Shown here: one piece after another, positions 10,928 to 21,216 of the stretch | Layout: every line of letters starts with the position of its first letter | Numbering within the stretch: the stretch's first letter is position 1 | NCBI RefSeq assembly: GCF_002261355.1 | Contig: NZ_NEVU01000002.1 | Location: 310,001 to 374,000, forward strand | Source of the DNA: Bordetella genomosp. 12 | Lineage (GTDB): Bacteria > Pseudomonadota > Gammaproteobacteria > Burkholderiales > Burkholderiaceae_B | Length of the DNA: 64,000 nucleotides | Direction of reading: 5' to 3' | Program-made: the position numbers and the translations under genes | Notes under the pieces: model-generated | The model's database searches: none | What the model was told of the DNA's origin: nothing | Seen by the model: the letters and a program-made list of their open reading frames with translations, nothing else

Positions 10928-12250
10928 ATGACCATTCGTGTTCTTACGGGTATCACCACTACCGGCACTCCCCATCTGGGCAATTATGCTGGCGCCATCC
11001 GCCCCGCGGTGCGCGCCAGCGAACAGCCGGGCGTGGACGCTTTTTTCTTTCTGGCCGACTATCACGCGCTGATCAAGTGCGACGATCCTGCCCGGGTCGC
11101 GCGCTCGCGCCTGGAGATCGCCGCCACCTGGCTGGCCGCCGGTCTGGATCCGCAGCGCGTGACCTTCTATCGGCAATCCGATATTCCGGAGACGACCGAG
11201 CTTTGCTGGTTTCTGACCTGCGTGACGGCCAAGGGCCTGATGAACCGCGCGCACGCCTACAAAGCCTCCGTGGATCAGAACGAGGCCAAGGGCGTGGACC
11301 CCGACGATGGCGTGACCATGGGTTTGTTTTCCTACCCTGTGCTCATGGCGGCGGACATCCTGCTGTTCAATGCCCATAAAGTGCCGGTCGGGCGCGATCA
11401 AGTGCAGCATCTGGAGATGGCACGCGACATCGCCCAGCGTTTCAACCATTTGTACCAGGGCGATTTCTTCGTGTTGCCCGAGGTGCAGATCGAGGAAGAC
11501 GTGGCCACCTTGCCCGGCCTGGATGGCCGCAAGATGTCCAAGAGCTACAACAACACCATCCCCTTGTTCGAGGGCGGCGCCAAGGCCTTGCGTGGCGCGA
11601 TCTCACGCATCGTGACCGATTCGCTGCAGCCGGGGCAGCCCAAGGATGCCGATGCCTCGCATCTGTTCACGCTGTATCGCGCTTTCGCTCAGCCGGATGA
11701 GGTGGCGGCCTTTCGCCGCGACCTGGAATCTGGCATGGGCTGGGGCGACGCCAAGCAGGCGCTGGGCGATCGTCTCGAGCGCGACATCGCTCCCATGCGC
11801 GAGACATACAACGAGCTGATGGCCAACCCCGGCCGCATCGAGGACATCCTGCAGGCAGGGGCGAGCAAGGCCCGCAAGCTGGCCAGCCCGCTGATGGAGC
11901 GTGTGCGTGATGCCGTCGGTTTGCGCACCCTGGGCGCGGCATCCGCGGGGGCCAAGGCAGGCGGCAAGAAAGCCGCAGCCAAGGCCGCGCGTTTTGTGAG
12001 CTTTCGCGATGAGGATGGCAGCTTCCGCTTCCGCTTGCTGGCTGCCGATGGGCAGGAGCTGCTGCTGTCGGAAAGCCATGCCAATCCCAAGGATGCGGGG
12101 CAATTGATGCGGCGCTTGCAGGACGAAGACGTCGAGCTGCGTGAGCAGGACGGCCAGGTACACGTGATCCTGCAAGGGGCGGTCGTGGCCCGTGGCGTGA
12201 GCGAAGCGGGCAGGATCCGGCAGGCGCTCGAGAGCCTGCGGCAAGAGTAA
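10928..12250 (+). CDS. trpS: Tryptophanyl-tRNA synthetase
   Basis: This class I aminoacyl-tRNA synthetase charges tRNA-Trp. The HIGH-like motif is [12 protein letters not shown] near residue 10, and KMSKS is exact at residues 202-206. The ATG at 10928 gives the family N-terminus [19 protein letters not shown]; an in-frame upstream start only adds 11 residues. The 440-residue length exceeds the approximately 335 of E. coli. The extra C-terminal region after an Ala/Lys-rich linker ([17 protein letters not shown]) is a form seen in many beta-proteobacteria. Its terminator is split by the downstream IS. Confidence 0.95.
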   Translation: MTIRVLTGITTTGTPHLGNYAGAIRPAVRASEQPGVDAFFFLADYHALIKCDDPARVARSRLEIAATWLAAGLDPQRVTFYRQSDIPETTELCWFLTCVTAKGLMNRAHAYKASVDQNEAKGVDPDDGVTMGLFSYPVLMAADILLFNAHKVPVGRDQVQHLEMARDIAQRFNHLYQGDFFVLPEVQIEEDVATLPGLDGRKMSKSYNNTIPLFEGGAKALRGAISRIVTDSLQPGQPKDADASHLFTLYRAFAQPDEVAAFRRDLESGMGWGDAKQALGDRLERDIAPMRETYNELMANPGRIEDILQAGASKARKLASPLMERVRDAVGLRTLGAASAGAKAGGKKAAAKAARFVSFRDEDGSFRFRLLAADGQELLLSESHANPKDAGQLMRRLQDEDVELREQDGQVHVILQGAVVARGVSEAGRIRQALESLRQE

Positions 12251-12264
12251 GCCGCGCCGGTCTC

Positions 12265-12277
12265 AAAAAAAACCGCC
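12265..12277 (+). terminator. Left arm of the trpS/tex terminator, separated by an IS insertion
   Basis: The run A8 followed by CCGCC (12265-12277) is complementary to GGCGGTTTTTTT at 13738-13749. Removing the IS element and one copy of the 5-bp target repeat rebuilds a hairpin with 5 GC pairs, 7 A-T pairs and loop TCGAAG. This is a bidirectional intrinsic terminator for the convergent trpS and tex genes. The arms are now about 1.45 kb apart. Confidence 0.82.
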
Positions 12278-12318
12278 TCGAAGTGAACTGACCCCCGGAA
12301 GTTGGACAGTTTAGAACG

Positions 12319-13155
12319 CTAGGCGGCCAAGGCCTGAGTTCGGTATTGCACCGGGCTCAGGCCTTTCAGTTTGAGCCGGATGCGCTGGTGGTTGTAGTAG
12401 TGGATGAACTGGCCGATGGCCTTCTGTAGCTGTTCGATGCTGTTGTAGCGGTTCATGTAGAAGCACTCGGTCTTGAGCGTGGCGAACCAGCTCTCCATGG
12501 CCGCATTGTCCAGGCAGTTGCCCTTGCGCGACATACTTTGCACTACGCCTTTGTCGGCCAGCAGATGCTGGTAGCTGGGCTGCTGGTACTGCCAGCCTTG
12601 GTCCGAGTGCAACAGGGGGGTGTCCCCCGGCGCCAAGCGGCGCCATGCCTTCTTGAGCATGTTGTGCACCAATCCGAACAACGGGCGCGTGCTGGTCTCG
12701 TAGGCCACGATCTCGCCGTTGTACAAGTCCATCACCGGCGACAGATAGAGCTTCCGCCCCTGTACATTGAACTCGGTCACATCCGTCACCCACTTCTGGT
12801 TGGGCCGGTCGGCCTTGAACTGACGTGCCAGCAGATTCGACGCCACGCGCCCCACCTCGCCCCGGTACGAACGATATTTCTTGGGGCGAACCAAAGACTT
12901 CAGCCCCAGCGCTTGCATCAGCTTTTGTACGGTCTTGTGGTTTACCCACTGACCAGCCTGGCGCAGCGTGGCCGTGATGCGCCGGTAGCCGTAGCGGCCC
13001 TTGTGGCTTGCGTAGACCTCACCGATCTTGTCGCGCAGCTCAGCATGCTTGTCGGTGGCCTGCGCCACCTTCACTTGGTAGTAATACGTGCTGCGTGCCA
13101 AGCCTGCAGCCTTGAGCAAGACCGCCAGCGGGTGTTGCTGCCTCAATCCAGTCAC
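12319..13155 (-). CDS. IS3-family transposase OrfB (DDE integrase domain)
   Basis: This 278-residue catalytic half has an N-terminal HTH_21-like region (ELRDKIGEVYASHKGRYGYRRI) and an rve integrase core with a DDE triad. The triad residues are D in KWVTDVTEF, D in LHSDQGWQYQ and E in NAAMESWFATLK. The frame opens with GTG at 13155, which overlaps the orfA stop (GTGA), and it is in the -1 frame relative to orfA. Expression could be by coupled start or by -1 frameshift at GAAAAAG near 13164-13170, as in other IS3 elements. Confidence 0.92.
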   Translation of the reverse strand: MTGLRQQHPLAVLLKAAGLARSTYYYQVKVAQATDKHAELRDKIGEVYASHKGRYGYRRITATLRQAGQWVNHKTVQKLMQALGLKSLVRPKKYRSYRGEVGRVASNLLARQFKADRPNQKWVTDVTEFNVQGRKLYLSPVMDLYNGEIVAYETSTRPLFGLVHNMLKKAWRRLAPGDTPLLHSDQGWQYQQPSYQHLLADKGVVQSMSRKGNCLDNAAMESWFATLKTECFYMNRYNSIEQLQKAIGQFIHYYNHQRIRLKLKGLSPVQYRTQALAA

Positions 13156-13682
13156 GGCTTGCGCTTTTTCCGCGCAGCCGCGCGCTTTTCCTGGATCAAG
13201 GCATCGAGTTTTTTTAAGTACGCGACCTCGGCGCGCAGCTCAATCAACTCCTGGTTCTGCCGAGCAATAATCTGCTTGTCGTCGAGCTCGGCGACGGGCG
13301 TTTGAGGCTTGGGCGGCTTGGCGTTCATGGTCTTGGGGCGTCCTCTGCGACGGGGCCGAAGTGCGTCGATACCGCCTGCATCATACTGGCGTGCCCACTT
13401 GCCAATGTGCGCCGCACAGCGAATGTCGAACGCTGCTGCCGTCTGCGCCTGCGACCAGCACTCACGCCTCATCCGCCGGAGCACCATCAGCTTGTACTCC
13501 GCGTCATAGCTCGCACCTTTGCGACGCAGCCCTGATGCGCCGTGCGCCCGATAGCTGTCTACCCAATGCCGTACTAGTCCCTGACTAAGACCATGCCGGG
13601 CTGTGACCCTCTTGGTTCCGTCCGAACCCGACAGATACTCCCTAACTATCTTGAGCTTGAAACGCTCGTCGTACTTCGCCAT
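13152..13682 (-). CDS. IS3-family transposase OrfA (DNA-binding)
   Basis: This 176-residue protein has two helix-turn-helix units (KIVREYLSGSDGTKRVTARHGLSQGLVRHWVDSY and a second around KLMVLRRMRRECWSQAQTAAAFDI). A C-terminal leucine-rich coiled coil follows (RQNQELIELRAEVAYLKKLDALI). It is the DNA-binding half of an IS3/IS150-type transposase and supplies the N-terminus of an OrfAB fusion. The ATG at 13682 lies just inside the right inverted repeat. Confidence 0.9.
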   Translation of the reverse strand: MAKYDERFKLKIVREYLSGSDGTKRVTARHGLSQGLVRHWVDSYRAHGASGLRRKGASYDAEYKLMVLRRMRRECWSQAQTAAAFDIRCAAHIGKWARQYDAGGIDALRPRRRGRPKTMNAKPPKPQTPVAELDDKQIIARQNQELIELRAEVAYLKKLDALIQEKRAAARKKRKP

Positions 13683-13732
13683 GCAAAAACCCCCGAAGGT
13701 TGGACTTCATCCAACTTTCAGGGGTCAGTTCA

Positions 13733-13749
13733 CGAAGGGCGGTTTTTTT
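13733..13749 (-). terminator. Right arm of the trpS/tex terminator
   Basis: The CGAAG target-repeat copy (13733-13737) is followed by GGCGG and T7 (13738-13749). This is complementary to the arm at 12265-12277. It lies just after the tex stop, and the IS now separates it from its partner. Confidence 0.78.
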
Positions 13750-13752
13750 GGG

Positions 13753-16143
<2,391 letters not shown>

Positions 16144-16296
16144 CTCGATACGTCGACAAGGGAAAAAGAGGGGGATGCAAGGGCCGGATTGTGCCACAAG
16201 CCATCGGGGCCAAGCCGGGCCAATGGCGCAATGCGGTTCACGTCCGTCCGGGGACGGGGGCCACCCGGCGCGTTAATATGGCATCCAATTTAGCGC

Positions 16297-18357
16297 ATGT
16301 CACTCCCGATGCTGGACCTGGATATTTCAGAATTTTTCGATGCCGATGGCCCGCTGGCCCAAGCCATGCCCGGCTATCGGCCCCGTCACGCACAGGTCGA
16401 ACTGGCCCAGGCCATCGAAAGCGCCATGGCCGATCGCGCCACGCTGGTGGCCGAGGCCGGCACCGGCACCGGCAAGACCTGGGCCTATCTGGTCCCGGCC
16501 ATCGTGCAAGGCGGAAAGGTATTGATATCCACCGGCACGCGCACGCTGCAGGACCAGCTGTTCGCGCGCGATCTGCCCAAGGTCCGCGCCGCGCTGGCTG
16601 CGCCCGTCACGGTCGCCTTGCTCAAGGGGCGGGGCAATTACGTCTGTCACTATCATCTCGATCGTTTGCAAGGCGATGAGCGGGCGCTGAAGTCGCGCAG
16701 CGAAATCGCGCAGCTGCGGCAGATCCAGGTCTTCGCGGGCGTGACCAAGACGGGAGATCGTGCCGATCTGGCGCAGATTCCCGAAGACGCCGACATCTGG
16801 CAGCGCGTGACGTCCACGCGGGAGAATTGTCTGGGTCAGGACTGTCCGCGCATCCGCGATTGTTTCGTGGTCAAGGCGCGCCGCCAGGCCCAGGAAGCCG
16901 ACATCGTGGTCGTCAACCATGCCTTGTTCATGGCCGATCTGGTGTTGCGCGAGGAGGGGGTGACCGACCTGCTGCCGGAAGTCGATACGGTCATTTTCGA
17001 CGAGGCCCATCAATTGCCCGATACGGCCACGCGCTTTCTCGGCAGCAGCGTGTCCACACACCAGTTGCTGGACTTTGCGCGAGCGCTGGAGGCCGCCGGG
17101 CTGGCCTATGCGCGTGAGGCCGCGAAATGGAGCGATGTCAGTCGTCAGGTGGAGACGGCCGCGCGCGAATTGCGGCTGGTCTGTGCCGGCCTGGAACGCC
17201 TGCCCGGGCGCAAGGCCACCTTCGATGCGATACCGGATCCCGATGTTTTCGACGCCGCGCTGGCGCAATTGCGCTCGGTGCTCGATGCCGCCACGCGGGG
17301 CATGTTGCAGGTATCCGAGAAACACCCGGATCTGGCCACGGTGGCGCGGCAGGGCGCGGATCTCTGTGTGAAGCTGGCGCGCTGGGCCACGCCGCCGCGT
17401 CAGGGCGGCGGCGACGCGGGCTGGGGCGAAGATGCCAACACGCCGGTGGCCGACGACATGGCGCAGCTGGCGCAGAATGCGCCGCCCTGGAGCGGCCCGG
17501 CCGTGCGCTGGGTAGAGCAGGGCCAGCATCATGTGCGACTGCACGCCGCGCCGCTGTCGGTGGCACAGGCTTTTTCGCGCTATCGCAAAAGCAATCAGGC
17601 CTGGGTGCTCACCTCGGCCACCTTGTCGGTGCAGGGGGATTTCGGCCATTTCACCCGCCAGCTCGGTTTGGCCGACGCGCGCACCGGCCGCTGGGACTCG
17701 CCGTTTGACTATCCTGCCCAGGGTTTGTTGTTTGTGCCGCGCGATATGCCCGAGCCGCAGGCGCCGCAATTCGCGCAGCGTTTCGTCGACAGCCTGATGC
17801 CGCTGCTGGAGGTCAATCCGGGCGGCGCGTTGATTCTGTGCACCACGTTGCGCGCCGTGGATCGCATGGCCGAGCTGCTGGCCGAGGCCTTCGAAGAGGC
17901 GGGCCATGATTGGCCGCTGCTCAAGCAAGGCCAGTCCACGCGGCGGGATCTGCTGGAGAAGTTCGCGCGGCTGAAGCACCCGGTGCTGGTGGGCAGTGCA
18001 AGTTTCTGGGAGGGGATCGATCTGCCCGGCGATATGTTGACCCTGGTGGCCATCGATAAACTGCCGTTCGCGCCGCCCGACGACCCGGTGATCGAGGCGC
18101 GCCTGCGGGCCTGCCGCGCTCAGGGGGGCAATCCCTTTGCCGAGTACCAATTGCCGGAAGCGGCGATCTCATTGAAGCAGGGCGCCGGCCGGCTCATCCG
18201 CACCGAAACCGATTGGGGGGTGCTGATGGTGGGCGACCCGCGCCTGGTCGAGAAGCCCTATGGCAAGCGCCTGTGGCGCGGCTTGCCCCCGTTTGCGCGC
18301 ACGCGCGACATGGGCGAGGCCCTGGCCTTCTATCAGCGCCACGCGGATCAAGACTAG
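16297..18357 (+). CDS. ATP-dependent DNA helicase, DinG/YoaA (XPD-like) family
   Basis: This 686-residue superfamily 2 helicase has Walker A EAGTGTGKT at residues 52-60 and a DEAH box (FDEAHQLPD) at about 235-238. Cysteines between them (CHYH near 112, then NCLGQDCPRIRDC) fit the [4Fe-4S] cluster of XPD-like helicases. The C-terminal motifs are LVGSASFWEGIDLPGD and LKQGAGRLIRTETDWG. Such enzymes unwind damaged or R-loop-containing DNA. YoaA is the closer match by length. An in-frame ATG at 16309 is a possible alternative start. Confidence 0.9.
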   Translation: MSLPMLDLDISEFFDADGPLAQAMPGYRPRHAQVELAQAIESAMADRATLVAEAGTGTGKTWAYLVPAIVQGGKVLISTGTRTLQDQLFARDLPKVRAALAAPVTVALLKGRGNYVCHYHLDRLQGDERALKSRSEIAQLRQIQVFAGVTKTGDRADLAQIPEDADIWQRVTSTRENCLGQDCPRIRDCFVVKARRQAQEADIVVVNHALFMADLVLREEGVTDLLPEVDTVIFDEAHQLPDTATRFLGSSVSTHQLLDFARALEAAGLAYAREAAKWSDVSRQVETAARELRLVCAGLERLPGRKATFDAIPDPDVFDAALAQLRSVLDAATRGMLQVSEKHPDLATVARQGADLCVKLARWATPPRQGGGDAGWGEDANTPVADDMAQLAQNAPPWSGPAVRWVEQGQHHVRLHAAPLSVAQAFSRYRKSNQAWVLTSATLSVQGDFGHFTRQLGLADARTGRWDSPFDYPAQGLLFVPRDMPEPQAPQFAQRFVDSLMPLLEVNPGGALILCTTLRAVDRMAELLAEAFEEAGHDWPLLKQGQSTRRDLLEKFARLKHPVLVGSASFWEGIDLPGDMLTLVAIDKLPFAPPDDPVIEARLRACRAQGGNPFAEYQLPEAAISLKQGAGRLIRTETDWGVLMVGDPRLVEKPYGKRLWRGLPPFARTRDMGEALAFYQRHADQD

Positions 18358-18395
18358 GCCAGGTGCCGGCCGGGCAGAACCACCGGCCACCGAAT

Positions 18396-18448
18396 TGAAA
18401 CGGCCCCCGCAAGGCTTGGAGATGCTCCAACTTGCGGGGGCCGTTTCA
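18396..18448. terminator. Long bidirectional terminator hairpin
   Basis: A perfect 18-bp inverted repeat pairs 18396-18413 (TGAAACGGCCCCCGCAAG) with 18431-18448. An inner 6-bp stem (TTGGAG/CTCCAA) sits around an ATG loop. It lies between the convergent helicase and bamD genes and can serve both strands. The T-runs are short (TTT), so stem strength carries the function. Confidence 0.82.
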
Positions 18449-18479
18449 CCTGAGGCCGTGTGTCCTCAGGCAACGCCGA

Positions 18480-19328
18480 TCAGCGGAATTGGAAGGGATT
18501 CCACCAGCTCTTGTCGTCCTTGAAGCCTTCGGTCTTGTAGTGGCTGTTGGGGAAGTTTTTGTCGAGCACGCGCTCGGTGTCTTCCTTCAACTGCTTCATC
18601 TCCAGCTTGTCGTAGGACAGCATCATGATGTAGATCGCCTCTTCGGTGGCCGGGGCGCCCTCGAAGTCGGTGATCACGGTCTGGGCACGGTTGATGGCCG
18701 CCACGTAAGCGCCGCGCGTGTAGTAATAGCGCGCCACGTGGACTTCGTTCATGGCGATCGCGTTGACCAGCCAGGTCATGCGCTTTTCGGCGTCGGGCGT
18801 GTACTTGCTGTCGGGATAGCGCTTGATCAGCTCGTTGAACGCATCGTAAGAGGCGCGCAGGCCCTTGGGGTCGCGTTCGGCCGGATCCTGACCCGTCAGG
18901 TTGGTCATGAAGGCGCTGGCCGGCGTGAAGTTGATCAGGCCCTTCAGATAGAGCACGTAGTCCGTGCCGGGGTGATTGGGATAGAGCTGCTGGAAGCGAT
19001 CGATGGCAGCCAGGGCTTGCTCATTTTCGCCATCCTTCCAGTTGACGTAGGCCAGTTCGATCAGGGCCTGCTGCGCATAAGTGCCGAAGGGATAGCGGCT
19101 CTCGATGGCGGTCAGGCGGTCGCGGGCTTCTTTCCAGTTGCCGGCAGCGACTTCCTGCTTGGCGTCGGCATAGAGCTGCTCTGCGCTCCAGCCTGCGGTC
19201 TTGTCGTACTTACTGTCAGAGGAGCCGCAACCGGAGACCAGCAGCACGGCGGCGAGCGCCAAAGCAGCGCTCAGGGCCTTCCCGCGACGGGAGGCGGGAT
19301 TCATGGGAGCAGCGTTGCGGAGAATCAC
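18480..19328 (-). CDS. bamD: Outer membrane assembly lipoprotein BamD (ComL)
   Basis: This periplasm-facing lipoprotein of the BAM complex inserts beta-barrel proteins into the outer membrane. The lipobox LLVSGC ends the signal peptide, and Cys is the lipidated residue. Tetratricopeptide-like helical repeats follow, including ADAKQEVAAGNWKEARDRLTAIESRYPFG. The GTG at 19328 has AAGGAA about 10 nt upstream; an ATG 24 bp inside (19304) is the alternative and gives 274 residues. The gene diverges from rluD. Confidence 0.95.
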   Translation of the reverse strand: MILRNAAPMNPASRRGKALSAALALAAVLLVSGCGSSDSKYDKTAGWSAEQLYADAKQEVAAGNWKEARDRLTAIESRYPFGTYAQQALIELAYVNWKDGENEQALAAIDRFQQLYPNHPGTDYVLYLKGLINFTPASAFMTNLTGQDPAERDPKGLRASYDAFNELIKRYPDSKYTPDAEKRMTWLVNAIAMNEVHVARYYYTRGAYVAAINRAQTVITDFEGAPATEEAIYIMMLSYDKLEMKQLKEDTERVLDKNFPNSHYKTEGFKDDKSWWNPFQFR

Positions 19329-19380
19329 GAGAGTCGTTTCCTTGGTGTTAGCATGCTGGGCTGATTATATGATTTGTGCC

Positions 19381-20340
19381 ATGTCCGATACAGCCGCCAG
19401 TGCCGATCAGCTCTCCGACGAAGAGCCTTTGGCGATTTTCATCCCTCCGGACACCCCCGCCGACCGCCTGGACAAGGTATTGGCCGGCCTGCTGCCCGGC
19501 CACTCCCGCAGCCGTTTGCAAGGCTGGATCGAAGCCGGCCACGTGCTGGTCAACGGGGCAGTGGCCAAAGTGCGTCAGCCCGTCGGCCCGGGCGATCAGC
19601 TTACCGTCTGGGAGCAGCCCGCTCCAGAAAGTCAGGCATTTTCGCCCGAACCGGTCGATTTTGGGGTGGTGGATGTCAGTCCTGATTGGATCGTGGTCAA
19701 TAAACCGGCCGGGTTGGTGACCCATCCCGGGGCGGGCAACTGGAGCGGCACATTGCTCAACGGCCTGCTCTACCGTTATCCGGAGTTGTCCCGGGTGGCG
19801 CGGGCCGGGATCGTACACCGGCTGGACAAGGATACCTCCGGCCTGATGGTCGTGGCTCGCACAGAGCTGGCGCAGACGCATCTGGTGCGCCAATTGCAGG
19901 CGCGCACCATGGGCCGCGAGTATATCGCTCTGGCGCACGGCTGGCTGCGCGCCGGGGGCACGGTGGACCGGCCCATCGGCCGCGATGCCCGCGTTCCGGT
20001 ACGCATGAGCGTGGAGCGGCCGATCGCGCCCAAACCCGCCGTCACGCATTATCGGCCCGAGCGTCAGGGCCTGGCTGGCGAAGAGCGCGTGATGGAGGTG
20101 GTCTGCCGGCTGGAAACCGGACGGACGCACCAGATTCGCGTCCACCTGGCCAGCCTCGGTCATCCGCTGCTGGCCGACACGCTGTATGGCGGCCGGCAGC
20201 TGGCGGGAGCGTCTCGGCAGATGTTGCATGCCCGCGCGCTGCATTTCGACGATCCGGGCGGCCGCGGCGAGTTGGCCTTCGAGGCGGCGGTGCCGCCAGA
20301 CATGCAGGACGTACAGGGAGCACTGACATGGAACGCGTAG
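19381..20340 (+). CDS. rluD: 23S rRNA pseudouridine synthase RluD
   Basis: This 319-residue enzyme makes pseudouridines in helix 69 of 23S rRNA (1911/1915/1917 in E. coli numbering). The N-terminal S4 RNA-binding domain is at about residues 25-85 (DRLDKVLAGLLPGHSRSRLQGWIEAGHVLVNG). The catalytic motif is HRLDKDTSGLMVVA, with Asp as the nucleophile. An upstream ATG (19369) would add four residues. Its end overlaps pgeF by 13 bp. Confidence 0.95.
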   Translation: MSDTAASADQLSDEEPLAIFIPPDTPADRLDKVLAGLLPGHSRSRLQGWIEAGHVLVNGAVAKVRQPVGPGDQLTVWEQPAPESQAFSPEPVDFGVVDVSPDWIVVNKPAGLVTHPGAGNWSGTLLNGLLYRYPELSRVARAGIVHRLDKDTSGLMVVARTELAQTHLVRQLQARTMGREYIALAHGWLRAGGTVDRPIGRDARVPVRMSVERPIAPKPAVTHYRPERQGLAGEERVMEVVCRLETGRTHQIRVHLASLGHPLLADTLYGGRQLAGASRQMLHARALHFDDPGGRGELAFEAAVPPDMQDVQGALTWNA

Positions 20341-21092
20341 TCGCCGGCTTGCCCGTGGTGAGTGGCCAGAATTGGCCGGGCGTGGCGTATTTCTGCACCA
20401 CCCGCCTGGGTGGGGTGGGCACGCCGCCGCATGACACCCTGAATCTGGGCATCCGTGCAGGCGATGATCCCGAGGTGGTGGCGGAGAACCGCCGCCGGCT
20501 GGGCGGCGCGGTGCCTGGAGAGCCGCGATGGTTGCGCCAGGTGCATGCCAGCACGGTCCATGATGCCGATCTGCCGCGCCCGGAAGGTGAGATCGCCGCC
20601 GATGCCAGCGTCACGACCCGGCCTGGCCAGGTGCTGGCGGTGATGGTGGCGGACTGCCTGCCGGTGTTGCTGGCCGATCGGGACGGCCGCGTGCTGGGCG
20701 CCGCGCACGCGGGCTGGCGCGGGCTGGCCGGCGGTGTGCTGGAGAACACTCTGGACCTGATGCGCCGCAAGCACCCGGCCGCGCAAGGATGGCGCGCCTG
20801 GGTAGGCCCGGGCATTGGGCCGGCGTATTTCGAGGTGGGCGCCGATGTCCTGGAGGCGTTTGGCGCGCCGGGCGATGCCGAGGCGGGCCGGTTTTTTCAG
20901 CCGCACGCTGAAGGGAAATGGCTGGCGGACCTGCCGGGCCTGGCGCGGTTGCGCCTGCAGCGCGCCGGGGTGCAAGATGTGGAATTGAGCGGCTTGTGCA
21001 CCTACGCCGATCGGGCGCGCTTTTTCTCGTATCGCCGCGACCGCGAGACCGGCCGCATGGCTTTGCTGGCCTGGCTTAGCCCGGCTTCCTAG
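20328..21092 (+). CDS. pgeF: Purine nucleoside phosphorylase / peptidoglycan editing factor PgeF (YfiH, DUF152)
   Basis: This 254-residue protein of the laccase-domain family cleaves purine nucleosides and, in E. coli, prevents misincorporation in peptidoglycan precursors. Conserved metal-site motifs are VMVADCLPVLLAD, AAHAGWRGL and GPGIGPAYFEVG. The ATG lies within the rluD 3' end, so the pair is translationally coupled, which is a common order in proteobacteria. The length is normal. Confidence 0.92.
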   Translation: MERVVAGLPVVSGQNWPGVAYFCTTRLGGVGTPPHDTLNLGIRAGDDPEVVAENRRRLGGAVPGEPRWLRQVHASTVHDADLPRPEGEIAADASVTTRPGQVLAVMVADCLPVLLADRDGRVLGAAHAGWRGLAGGVLENTLDLMRRKHPAAQGWRAWVGPGIGPAYFEVGADVLEAFGAPGDAEAGRFFQPHAEGKWLADLPGLARLRLQRAGVQDVELSGLCTYADRARFFSYRRDRETGRMALLAWLSPAS

Positions 21093-21216
21093 CCTTGGCG
21101 GGCCGCCTGTCACACCAGGTTGCATGGCTTGCGTTTAGCATTGGATTACCCGCATTGACAGGCATTTTGCCGCCATGCACCATCAATTTGCGCAGTTCCG
21201 ATAACAAGGTGTCGAA

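Larger units (their letters stand above)
12284..13732 (-). mobile_element. Complete IS3-family element (1449 bp)
   Basis: The ends are imperfect inverted repeats: TGAACTGACCCCCGGAAGTTGG at the left (from 12284) and the complement of 13711-13732 at the right, with 2 mismatches over 22 bp. A 5-bp direct repeat CGAAG flanks it (12279-12283 and 13733-13737). It carries an orfA/orfB pair on the minus strand, with both frames intact. The element appears complete and potentially active. It sits in the loop of the trpS-tex terminator. Confidence 0.93.
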
